NCBI GenBank assembly: GCA_023897205.1
Contig: JAHWDD010000010.1
Span: 1,054,001 to 1,118,000 of the forward strand
Direction of reading: 5' to 3'
Length of the DNA: 64,000 bases
DNA from: Exophiala sp. HKRS030
Taxonomy: Eukaryota > Ascomycota > Eurotiomycetes > Chaetothyriales > Herpotrichiellaceae
Shown here piece by piece: positions 55,728-64,000 of the stretch (the stretch's first letter is position 1; every line of letters starts with the position of its first letter). A program made the translations under genes and the position numbers. The notes beneath the pieces were generated by a model. That model searched no databases, was not told the origin of the DNA, and was given only the letters and a program-made list of their open reading frames with translations.

Positions 55728-56834
55728 CTAATGAGTCTTCACAAACTCCCTCTTTAGCTGCCTATAAGTGTTCATCATATGTGCTAGGCCAGACAGAAAT
55801 GGAGGTTCTGCTTCCACCTCGTCAAGGACCGTGCACATCAAGTTTGTGAACAGCAGTGAGTATAGTCGACCTATATTCGCTTCGAGGAGAAGATGCTCGA
55901 CGGTATCTTGTTCTGATAGCTCTTGTCCCAAAGCTCGCATCTCTTGGAGATAGGCCTCGCAGAAGAGCCTTTGTTCGTCAAGACCAGGTGGCCCGTAACC
56001 CGTCAGCTGACTGTCGCCCTGATTGTAACAGTACATGCGCTCATTGAAATGACCTCCAATATCGATTCCTCGGTAGCTGTACGCCATGGTTTCGTAGTCG
56101 ATGAGAATGGTTCGACATTCACTTTCAAAATTCTTGACGAGAATATTGAGATAATTCGGGTCGCCATGAGTGACGGTCGTCTTGCACTTGTGCTTTTCAA
56201 ACAAGCCCGACACCCAATTCAATTCTCGGGTCCAATCTGTGTCGTGAAACACGGTGGCGTATTCCAATGCTCTTGGGTCTTCCACAGCAAGCAGCTCTTC
56301 TTGGACTTGATTATGCTTACTCTGGCTGTTTTGGCTCAACTTTTCAACGACCATTTTGAAGGAATTCCTTCGCAACGGAAGTTGAAGGGAGTGTAACCTA
56401 GCATAACTGCGTGCCACATCTTGTCGGATGGTCGCTTCCGTGGACTCGGCAGCGGTAAGTGGGTGCGAATCAATGTACTCTTCCAGACGGCCTCCAGGGA
56501 ATAAGCCATACAATCTCGGCCCCCAGCCTTTACGATCCATCTCCCAGTGCACGAGACCCTGCTGGGCGGCTGACAAAGTCACACGGTCCTCAGGGGGATC
56601 TTCACCATCTCCATCCAAGCCAAAGTGTCGAATGAGGACAGTGCCCGGCTCGTCAATCGCGGCAGTGTCTCGCGAGATCAATTGCAAAGTGTTGATCATC
56701 CCCCCAGTGACTCGTCTGGTGCGAATGTCACTCACACCGGTTCTAGGCCATTCGTTTTCGAAAAAAGCAGACACGAGTCGGAGCGCGTCAGCGGCATCGA
56801 GCAAGGTCGGCGTCTCATCACGAGTGTCTCCCAT
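55728..56834 (-). CDS. Choline/ethanolamine-kinase-like protein
   Basis: A single exon of 368 aa from ATG 56834 (the longer frame begins at TTG). The fold is that of choline/ethanolamine kinases. RVTGGMINTLQLISRD corresponds to the nucleotide loop, GPRLYGLFPGGRLEEYI is characteristic, and the catalytic Brenner motif is VTHGDPNYLNILV (H-x-D-x4-N). The metal-binding segment is TILIDYETMAYSYRGIDIGG and HFNERMY follows. It would phosphorylate choline or ethanolamine in the CDP pathway. The catalytic loop has HGD where many choline kinases have HND, and the protein is shorter than yeast Cki1, so a divergent paralog is possible. Confidence 0.85.
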   Translation of the reverse strand: MGDTRDETPTLLDAADALRLVSAFFENEWPRTGVSDIRTRRVTGGMINTLQLISRDTAAIDEPGTVLIRHFGLDGDGEDPPEDRVTLSAAQQGLVHWEMDRKGWGPRLYGLFPGGRLEEYIDSHPLTAAESTEATIRQDVARSYARLHSLQLPLRRNSFKMVVEKLSQNSQSKHNQVQEELLAVEDPRALEYATVFHDTDWTRELNWVSGLFEKHKCKTTVTHGDPNYLNILVKNFESECRTILIDYETMAYSYRGIDIGGHFNERMYCYNQGDSQLTGYGPPGLDEQRLFCEAYLQEMRALGQELSEQDTVEHLLLEANIGRLYSLLFTNLMCTVLDEVEAEPPFLSGLAHMMNTYRQLKREFVKTH

Positions 56835-57445
56835 GCCGTCGACCACCAATCCAGACAGCTTCCTACTTCAAACTTGAAGCTATGTCATCGAACAACAAAG
56901 ATGCTGGGCAAAAGCTGTAGGAGCAGAGAAATGGCAGATCAGGAACACAGTAGTCGAGGCTTCGTGAATTCCAACGTCTCCACAATGACTCACGGGATCC
57001 GAGAAGAAGGTGAGTGTTTTTTGTTACTACACTCTGTAGCCAATAAGGATTTGCCTCTACTTTGTAGCCTTCGATATCGATTCAGGAGGGTTTCCTACAG
57101 GACAATGGAGTGGCTGGGGTTCTCAAAAAGGAAAATGCAAAGTATTGCTGCAAGACCAACATTCAATATCATAATCTCTCACCGAAGATTTCAACTCTCA
57201 AGGTGCAAAAATACCTAGGTAGAGAAGAAGCATGTGCGAAGAAAAACAATTGAAACGATGAAGAAACAGTTGAATCTACGTGTCTCGGATCTTCAACCCC
57301 CTTTGCCGCTTTAAAAACGACGCGTCATCATATCATCTTTCTTCTTGCCAATCTACCTGGTACTTTAAGCCCTTGTTCAACATTCTACATCACGTCCGGA
57401 TTGTTTTCACAAGATCCCTCGTTCCAGCGGCTTTCTGACACTGTC
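56835..57445. other. Intergenic 611 bp
   Basis: Short open frames only. It contains the promoter of the kinase-like gene and the 3' region of the hydrolase. Confidence 0.45.
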
Positions 57446-58399
57446 CTATATCGTCTCTCCATGGCGACCTTCTTGTCCGTTCATGTCTTGGCCAATAATC
57501 TTATCAAAGATCATCTCCCATACCCGGGTTCGAACGAAAATGTCCGCGTGTGTCGCCTCTGGAATTGTAACTATTTCGACCTTTGCCTCATTCATATCTT
57601 TTGCAATTCGATGAACAGTTGCAGGGCCAAAGAAAACGTCGCCATCTGCAGCGAACCAGATCATGTCCGTCGTGCATTCTGTGAAGAGCCGGACCAGAAA
57701 GTCGCGGTCAACACCCGGTATTCTCTCATAACCGAGCCTGTAGTCGAGATCAAGACGCTCTGCCTGTTCTGTTGAGTGCTTGTTATCGGCCCGAATCTGC
57801 TGAAACAGTCGTTCACGACTAGTTTTAGAAACCAGAAAGACATCTTCTGCCTCCTTGTCATCGTTCTTTTTCACGAGTCGTGAAAATACTTTTTCAACCC
57901 AAGTGCCAGCCAGCGCCGAATCCATAGTAGTGACTGTTTTGAATAGGCTGTTGGGCATTGAGCACATGTACTCCATTGCTCTCGACCCAGTAAAGGGAGC
58001 CGGGATGTGGGCCGCGATTGAGAACAAGTTCTCGACTCGTCCCACCGCGGCCGTCTTCGCAAGATGGAGCATTTGATAGACGCCTGCTGAGTGTGCGGCA
58101 AGGCTGAAGCGCTCAATGCGCAAGGAGTCCAGAAGTTCAAGCGTGATCGTGCTTAATTCGAGAAACAGAGATGGGCCATGTCGGGAGACATTTTTCCCCT
58201 GCGTCCATCTATCGATACAAAGCAGGGACACATTCTGATGGGACGCGAGAAATGCGTGGAACATTTGCAATACCGTTGAGCTGCCGGCAGCACCATAGCA
58301 AAAGACGAGACTGTGTTCAGCTCCTGGATTCAGTTGAACGTAAGAGAGTGACCAGTCCGGATTGGAGGGCGACCTGAATGTTATAGGATCTGAAGCCAT
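57446..58399 (-). CDS. Alpha/beta hydrolase
   Basis: A single exon of 317 aa with ATG 58399. EHSLVFCYGAAGSSTVLQMF carries the oxyanion region, and VSLLCIDRWTQGKN the strand before the nucleophile elbow AAHSAGVYQM (Ser104). A later Asp (FAADGDVFFGP) and His (IPEATHADIFV) complete a plausible triad. The lid region is helical and charged (RLVKKNDDKEAEDVFLVSKT). Substrate unknown. It is divergent from the C2H2/fungal-specific regulator at 59041, so it may be one of that factor's targets. Confidence 0.82.
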   Translation of the reverse strand: MASDPITFRSPSNPDWSLSYVQLNPGAEHSLVFCYGAAGSSTVLQMFHAFLASHQNVSLLCIDRWTQGKNVSRHGPSLFLELSTITLELLDSLRIERFSLAAHSAGVYQMLHLAKTAAVGRVENLFSIAAHIPAPFTGSRAMEYMCSMPNSLFKTVTTMDSALAGTWVEKVFSRLVKKNDDKEAEDVFLVSKTSRERLFQQIRADNKHSTEQAERLDLDYRLGYERIPGVDRDFLVRLFTECTTDMIWFAADGDVFFGPATVHRIAKDMNEAKVEIVTIPEATHADIFVRTRVWEMIFDKIIGQDMNGQEGRHGETI

Positions 58400-59040
58400 A
58401 TTGCAAATATCATCAGGCTTTCAAAATCTTGGATTGATCTCGGCATTGCAGGCTAGGGACTTTCATACTGCTCAGGGCCTTTGTCGGATACCTTTTTCGT
58501 GGATGCTGCGAGGGTGAGTTGAGAGCATGGAGTCGCAGGCATCCCCTGGGAGGCCTTAAAAGCGGCGTCGTCATGGTTAATCCATTTGTTTTTGCTGCTG
58601 ACGTCAACTGATTGACAGATCAGATTAGATGGAAGTTGGAGCTCGTATTCGTATCAGCATCGTGACTTCCTTTACTCACACATATTTCAATTCATCAAAT
58701 ATTTCTCTAGAATCAAACCAGGCATCGAGAGTCATTGAGCTCATATGTCTTCTTATCGGATGCAGAGAGGAATTGTAGGCCAGAAAGCCTAGAAGTGCAT
58801 GGTCCACTTCGTTGCCACCTTGTCCCCCACAAAGCCTCATGGCTTATTAATTCAGGCTCTACGGGCGTAAGACCATACCACCTTTCTGGCCAGAAACACT
58901 TCCAGGCGACCAAGGCTGGTTCGGAATACGATAACTGTACGATCATGAAGGAAACTTCCTCAGAGTGACGGGGGCTCTCTATACCATCGTCAAGTTGATA
59001 ACTGAAATATTATCACTATCCTTCTATCTCCTCTTTTGAA
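58400..59040. promoter_or_regulatory. Divergent promoter of hydrolase and C2H2 regulator
   Basis: 641 bp between opposite start codons, no supported gene inside. Confidence 0.45.
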
Positions 59041-61168
59041 ATGCCTCGAGGTAGGCCGAGAAGAACATTAGCGCCATGCACCTATTGCGGGAAGCAGTTT
59101 GCTCGACGAGAGCATCTAGTACGACATGAACGAACACGTACGTCGCTCGAATGGGAGTATTGAGACCTTTCTCACAACGGCTAGATACACATGAGAAACC
59201 ATTTGCTTGCGATTGTGGACAGCATTTCACGAGACAGTAAGCCGGTGTTATATCAACCCCTTAGCCAAGTCACTTACCGTTGCGAATAGAGACCTCCTCT
59301 CTCGACATGTCAACCTGAAGCATCACGCTCGAAATGATCTTCATTCCAATACATCAGTGTCTCTTGTAAAGAAGACTTCTTACGCAGAGCAGGAAGATCC
59401 AGGTTTTGTTTTGGATCCCGACCTATTCCGTCAGGACATGCTACCTCCAATACTCTTCAATTATGATAACGACACCTCTCCCGCCTTTCTTCGGTCGCAT
59501 ATTCAATCCCCAAGTAATCACAGCTTCCCACGCTTCAGCTCACGCTTGCCAATTCTAGATGACATGCAATACGAAGTCAAACACTACGATGAATCTAGCG
59601 GATTATTCGAAGACTCTATTGGTGTTATTCCTTGGGCCTTCTCTGATTCTGTCTATGAAGGGTTTTGTCTTGAAGTCGAATCCTTTGCCGAGGCCCTTCC
59701 ATCTGGCTGGCGACTGCCGTCTCGGAACTCGCTAAGTCGCAACCTGGAATCTTACTTCCGTTGCGTTCAAGAGAGCCTTCCTTTCATTCATTCTGCGACT
59801 TTCTCAGTTTCTAGAACAGAAATCGAACTGCTTCTTGCCGCAGCTGCTTTGGGTGCATTGAATAGATTTGAAAGTCACTGCTCTTACATTTTATACTTTA
59901 TGGCAAAATGTATCTTCGCCGAGAAGCTACGCCGTCAGGAGAGCGAAACACCTGAAGAGCCCACTGCAGAGCGACGACATGGACTTAGGAAGATTCAAAC
60001 GCTGAACCTTCTTGTTTCATATGCATCTTGGGCAGGGAAGGATATCTTTCCAGATGGCTTGACCCTTGGCACGCAACTTAGCACGCTAGTGCGACGGCAC
60101 GGACTTTCTGAGGTTCAAGATGCGGCATATTCATGTTTTCAGAACCATGACGATACACCAGAGTATCAAGCGTGGTCCAAGTGGGTGGCAGCTGAAGAAC
60201 GACGAAGGACATTGCTCTGTGCTTATGTGCTTCTCAGTCTGCAGAATATTGCATACAACACTCCTCCCCAAATCCTCAATGTGGAGATGGGAACTTTGCT
60301 CCCAAGCTGTATTGAAGCGTGGAAGACAACGACTGCCGAGGCATTCCATCATACTGCCTCATACCACCGAGAATATCATTTCCAAGAAGCACTTTCTCTC
60401 TTGCTTCAGGGAGTCGTGGTTCCGCTATCTTCCTTTGCTAATTACCTGCTCATTCATGCCCTTCTCCAGCAGATTACCATTGCTCATTCTGATGCAAAAG
60501 AATCTTCACTGCAACCAGCAACTCTCAAGAGATTCGAGCATGCGCTGAGGACATGGCAATCATCCTGGGAACTTACTTACGAAGCAACACTTGATCCATT
60601 GTCGGAAAAAGGTCCCCTTGGACTGAATGCCACCGCTCTGCTTCGTTTGGCTTACATCAGACTAAATTCAAATCTAGGGTCTTGGAAAGCACTCCTATCA
60701 AGACAACCAAATCATCTTGGTACTGAGAATATGTCCTTGGACAGAACTCCGCAAGTCGATGTAGCCGTCCTTCATGCGGCACATGCGTTAAGCATACCAG
60801 TCCGCCTCGGTATAGGACTCGTCACACATACTCGATTTGCTTTTCGAAGCATCGAGCATTCCTTGAGTAGTCTTGAGTGTGTATGGCTATTGAACAATTG
60901 GCTTGGTATTATGTCTTTGGTCGTCAAGCAATATGGTCTCGCAGGATTACGGAGCTCCGAACGCAGGCTCTTGGATATTATCACTGGCATCGTTCAGGAA
61001 ACGTCCCTTTCGGGAACACTAAACACATCAGAAGATGACTGGTTCCGCTTTCAGCAAATGGCAACAATTACAGTGCGACTCTGGGCTCAGATATTCCAGG
61101 GTGTTCATGTTCTTGAGATTGACAAGTTCATTGGATCAGGCCTTCAACTTCTTTCGGATGCTATCTAA
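59041..61168 (+). CDS. C2H2 zinc-finger regulator with fungal-specific TF domain
   Basis: Exons 59041-59137, 59185-59236 and 59290-61168 (introns 47 and 53 nt) give 675 aa. The two N-terminal fingers are split over all three exons. Finger 1 is C13-x2-C16-x12-H29-x3-H33 (CTYCGKQFARREHLVRHERT). Finger 2 is C41-x-C43-x12-H56-x4-H61 (CDCGQHFTRQDLLSRH) with only one residue between its cysteines. The long C-terminal part is a Fungal_trans-type region (SYFRCVQESLPFIHSATF, LRKIQTLNLLVSYASWAG, WVAAEERRRTLLCAYVLLSL). The stop codon overlaps that of the convergent MDR gene. It probably controls the adjacent hydrolase, MDR oxidoreductase and epoxide hydrolase. Confidence 0.87.
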
Positions 61169-62292
61169 TCCAAATTGATGCACACCTTTCCCATATGCTT
61201 TCCAGATGCGACATACTGCATGGCAGCAACAATATCCTCGCGGTTGTACTGGAACGCTTTGTCAACTGGCACAGGCAAATTGTGGTTGCCGACAAACAGT
61301 GCAATCTCTTCCAGTTGCTGCTTTGAGCCCCCTAGAATCCCGCGGAGGGTCGCGCCCTTACTGAGGGCCAGAATTGTCACATCCGGAACCTGATCCTGTG
61401 GTAAGGTTGTCAAGAACCCAACCAAAGAAATTATCCCTCCCTTTGCCACGGCCTCAATACTTTGTCGAATGGTGCCTATACCGCCATTCTCGATTATATG
61501 ATCAGCTCCCTGGCCATCTGTGATGCGCTGCACTTCCTCCCCCCAATTGGGATGGGTCTTGTAGTTGATTGTGTAATCGGGACCATACTTGTCCTGGACG
61601 ATCTTGAGCTTGTCATCACTAGATGAAGTTACAATCGTTTTTGCACCAGCAGCTTTTGCGATGATGAGAGCGGTCAGTGCAACTCCTCCGGTGCCTGCAA
61701 ACATATTAGCGATTGTCTGGTACCTTGATCTACCGCCAGGGAACATACCTTGAACAAGCACTGTATGTCCCGGCTTCAAAGGCAGGCCACCGTAAAAGCA
61801 ATTCCATGTCGTTACACCGGTGCTCAGGACGGCAGCCCAATCAGTAAATGTGTGAGAAGATTTGGGAACTTTCACCAGCTGGTTCGCAGGTAGGGCGATG
61901 TATTCTCTAAGTGCTCCATCTACCGGGCCTCCAAGAACCTGTCCATTGTCTTTAACCACTCCATATTGGGTTGGGCTGGTTGTAGCGATTACGGTATCCC
62001 CAACAGCAAAGTTCTTGACCTTGCTGCTGACTTGGACCACTTCGCCGGCAAGATCAGAGCAAGGGATGACATTCTCGGTGACCTCCAGTGGATACGTGTT
62101 GGTTTGGATAGCAATATCGCGATAGTTGATCGAGACACTTTTGATCTTCACGAGAACTTCATGATCACCGGCGGTCGGTATGGGCTCCTGGTATGCTTGT
62201 ATATGGCCCACTCCGGTTCGCGAAGTCAGGCGAAAGACTGTCTGTGTGGTGGAAGACATGACGAGATTGGATACGGTAGCCGATGATTTCAT
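61165..62292 (-). CDS. MDR-family oxidoreductase (alcohol dehydrogenase/quinone reductase-like)
   Basis: Exons 62292-61749 and 61694-61165 (54-nt intron, GTATGT..CAG) give 357 aa from ATG 62292; a second ATG 11 codons in (MSSTTQTVF) is also plausible. VLVKIKSVSINYRDIAIQ and VIPCSDLAGEVVQVSSKV form the GroES-like domain. VLSTGVTTWNCFYGGLPLK precedes the nucleotide-binding loop VLVQGTGGVALTALI, which is assembled only after splicing. GADHIIENGGIGTIRQSIEA is typical. No four-Cys structural zinc loop is seen, so it belongs to the zinc-poor MDR group. Its stop codon shares the bases CTAA with the stop of the convergent regulator. Confidence 0.87.
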   Translation of the reverse strand: MKSSATVSNLVMSSTTQTVFRLTSRTGVGHIQAYQEPIPTAGDHEVLVKIKSVSINYRDIAIQTNTYPLEVTENVIPCSDLAGEVVQVSSKVKNFAVGDTVIATTSPTQYGVVKDNGQVLGGPVDGALREYIALPANQLVKVPKSSHTFTDWAAVLSTGVTTWNCFYGGLPLKPGHTVLVQGMFPGGRSRYQTIANMFAGTGGVALTALIIAKAAGAKTIVTSSSDDKLKIVQDKYGPDYTINYKTHPNWGEEVQRITDGQGADHIIENGGIGTIRQSIEAVAKGGIISLVGFLTTLPQDQVPDVTILALSKGATLRGILGGSKQQLEEIALFVGNHNLPVPVDKAFQYNREDIVAAMQYVASGKHMGKVCINLD

Positions 62293-63146
62293 TTTGATAC
62301 GAAGACAAAAGATTCAGTGAAACTCTTGTGAAACATGATAGGGAGGGAGACTGTTGTTTATCAAAGAACAAGGGTGATATAACATGTGATATATATACAC
62401 ACTCATATATGCATCACCATGTGTATCTCCATGGCACGCGAATTCTCGACTTCTTGCTCGACATTGACAGGTCATAACCTCTTACCATGGCCATTTGTCA
62501 TCTCCAGCGGTACCTAATCTGCTACCAGCAGTTTGACCATTGGAGTAGAATATGATCATACTCTTGGATTGCCAAACGTCAGATCTTGAGATGAGCAATT
62601 TGAGAACCCGAGAGATCTTGTCTTGTCCGCAATCAAGTCCGCGGATGAGCTTTCAATCGCGATTTGCTGAATTTCTACCCCGAGCATCCACTTTTTCACT
62701 TCAGAGCCTCCACCATTTCTACCCCGATGGCCCCCTTTTTGAACTTCTTACGGACGATACCTACGAAACGTGACACGACCTTTGCGTGACAGCTGTATTC
62801 TCGTGGCATCAAGAGTCCTTGCTGGGACCATTTCGAAGAGGCTTGTTCACCATATGCCGCTTTTGTGTTTCAGGGAGAGGTTTCATGCACCAACCTGATC
62901 ACTCCGTGGTAGGGTCGCTCTTCGTGCCGGAGAGCAGCACCAAGAAAAGGAAAGACTGGTGATAACACCAAACACCAATATGACTTGTCTTCAGCATCAG
63001 AGCGACAAATCGTCCGGCACGAACATCGGACATTCCCTTTTTTATTTAAAAGATGGTCGCACCATGGATAGTCAGTCAAGTGAGGTCTGTCTTGTGTTGT
63101 TGAGAAGTCGTTTGACATCAGCGTTTTGGCTGTCGACCACTTTACA
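62293..63146. promoter_or_regulatory. Divergent promoter of MDR oxidoreductase and epoxide hydrolase
   Basis: 854 bp between opposite start codons. GATATATATACAC at about 62384-62396 lies ~100 bp upstream of the MDR start, and TTTTATTTAAAAG at about 63039-63051 lies ~100 bp upstream of the epoxide hydrolase start. No gene inside. Confidence 0.5.
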
Positions 63147-64000
63147 ATGACATACAACGGCTTCGACATTCTACCTTCTCAGGCTTCTGGTTCCATCAAA
63201 CCATGGAAGGTCGACATTCCCCAAAAGGAACTGGACAATCTAAGGACGCTGCTTGAATTGTCGGAAGTCGCTCCACCGACATATGAAAACTCATCATTGC
63301 CGGCGCGAGCGAGAGAACCTGGATTGGGTCTCCGACGAGAGTGGCTGGTCAAGGCGAAAGAATATTGGCAATGCGAATTCGACTGGCGAAGACATGAAAA
63401 ACACATCAACTCATTTCCACACTTTAGTGTACCTATACAAGACGACGACGACGACATAGGTAGAAGTACAACCTTTGACATTCATTTCGTCGCTTTCTTC
63501 TCGAGGCGTAAAGATGCCATTCCAATTTTGCTCTTGCACGGTTGGCCGGGGAGTTTCTTGGAGTTTCTACCTCTCCTGAACATGTTACGGACCGAATACT
63601 ACACCGCCGACACCTTGCCGTACCATCTCATCGTTCCGAGTCTGCCGGGGTACGCATTTTCCTCACCACCACCTTTGAATCAAAACTTTCGACCGGATGA
63701 CGCGGCGAGGATTTTTGACAATCTCGCTTGCCGAGTACTAGGTTTCGAGTCTTACATGGTCCAAGGAGGAGATTTGGGTGGAAGGATAGGTCGAATCATG
63801 GCGGCCAAGCATCCAGCTTGTAAAGCGCTTCACCTCAATACACATCCCATGCCTGTTCCTGACCTCCTGAAGACTACTCGGTCGGTTCAGATGACCGAAT
63901 CCGAAAGAGCCGGTTTGGAAAGAAATAATTTCTTCTTACACAACGGGACAGGTTATGCCATTGAACATGCCACTCGACCCAGTACGATAGGTTTCGTCAT
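63147..64000 (+). CDS. Epoxide hydrolase, microsomal type (3' end outside window)
   Basis: Open from ATG 63147 to the window edge (284 codons, no stop). The N-terminal EHN domain is recognisable: PWKVDIPQKELDNLRTLLEL, REWLVKAKEYWQCEFDWRR and HEKHINSFPHFSVPI. The alpha/beta hydrolase core has the oxyanion motif LLHGWPGSFLEFLP and the nucleophile elbow MVQGGDLGGRIGR, where the Asp is the expected ester-forming residue. It opens epoxides to diols without cofactors. An Asp-rich insert (QDDDDDIG) lies before the core. Position next to an MDR oxidoreductase and a regulator suggests a shared catabolic pathway. Confidence 0.9.
   Translation, partial: MTYNGFDILPSQASGSIKPWKVDIPQKELDNLRTLLELSEVAPPTYENSSLPARAREPGLGLRREWLVKAKEYWQCEFDWRRHEKHINSFPHFSVPIQDDDDDIGRSTTFDIHFVAFFSRRKDAIPILLLHGWPGSFLEFLPLLNMLRTEYYTADTLPYHLIVPSLPGYAFSSPPPLNQNFRPDDAARIFDNLACRVLGFESYMVQGGDLGGRIGRIMAAKHPACKALHLNTHPMPVPDLLKTTRSVQMTESERAGLERNNFFLHNGTGYAIEHATRPSTIGFV

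Noticed and set aside
57505..57530. tRNA B-box-like sequence (GGGTTCGAACG)
   Set aside because: It lies inside the alpha/beta hydrolase coding sequence and no A box or cloverleaf can be formed around it. No tRNA gene was found elsewhere in the window.
1..64000. CRISPR arrays, rRNA genes, bacterial-type operons
   Set aside because: No regularly spaced direct repeats, no rRNA-like sequence, and gene structure is clearly eukaryotic.

Overview
The window is nuclear DNA from a filamentous ascomycete (Pezizomycotina). Evidence: about 27 genes on both strands with no operons, short GT..AG introns (mostly 50-150 nt) with CTRAC-like branch sites, two Zn2Cys6 activators and one C2H2 activator, a GH64 glucanase, a POT/PTR2 transporter and aromatic-ring oxidoreductases. 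The mix of housekeeping genes and catabolic enzymes would suit Eurotiomycetes, possibly a black-yeast lineage (Chaetothyriales). That placement is inference; no rRNA or other marker is present.

Left part (1-12.2 kb): a single-pass surface protein with a PAN/Apple-like cysteine pattern, an unrecognised Pro/Ser-rich protein, a gag-only retroelement ORF, then housekeeping genes ELP5 (Elongator), SEC22 (R-SNARE), a cyclin-L-like gene and ATG3 (autophagy E2). Between SEC22 and the cyclin lie an unrecognised gene with a Pro/Ala homopolymer tail, two perfect hairpins and a G-quadruplex-type tract.

Middle (12.2-29 kb): a gene-poor stretch with two frameshifted gene relics; a short-chain dehydrogenase divergent from a Zn2Cys6 regulator; a promethin/LDO-like membrane protein; a coiled-coil protein; an alpha/beta hydrolase followed by a second Zn2Cys6 regulator on the same strand; and a conserved-looking membrane protein of unknown function.

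29-47 kb: POT/PTR2 transporter, FUN14-family mitochondrial protein, phenol-hydroxylase-like FAD monooxygenase, a zinc-free MDR oxidoreductase with a possible alternative mitochondrial start, a secreted GH64 glucanase, COG1 (Golgi tether) and a TACO1/YebC-type mitochondrial translation factor.

47-64 kb: GCN2 (eIF2alpha kinase) and RBG1/DRG1 (ribosome-associated GTPase) share one divergent promoter. They are followed by a DAO-type FAD oxidoreductase and a choline/ethanolamine-kinase-like protein. The right end is an enzyme neighbourhood: alpha/beta hydrolase, C2H2 activator, MDR oxidoreductase and epoxide hydrolase (cut by the window end). The activator and MDR genes overlap tail to tail by 4 bp at their stop codons. 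This is the best candidate for a small co-regulated catabolic cluster.

Exon limits were read by eye from splice signals and frame. Gene identities rest on recognised family motifs, not on database searches.
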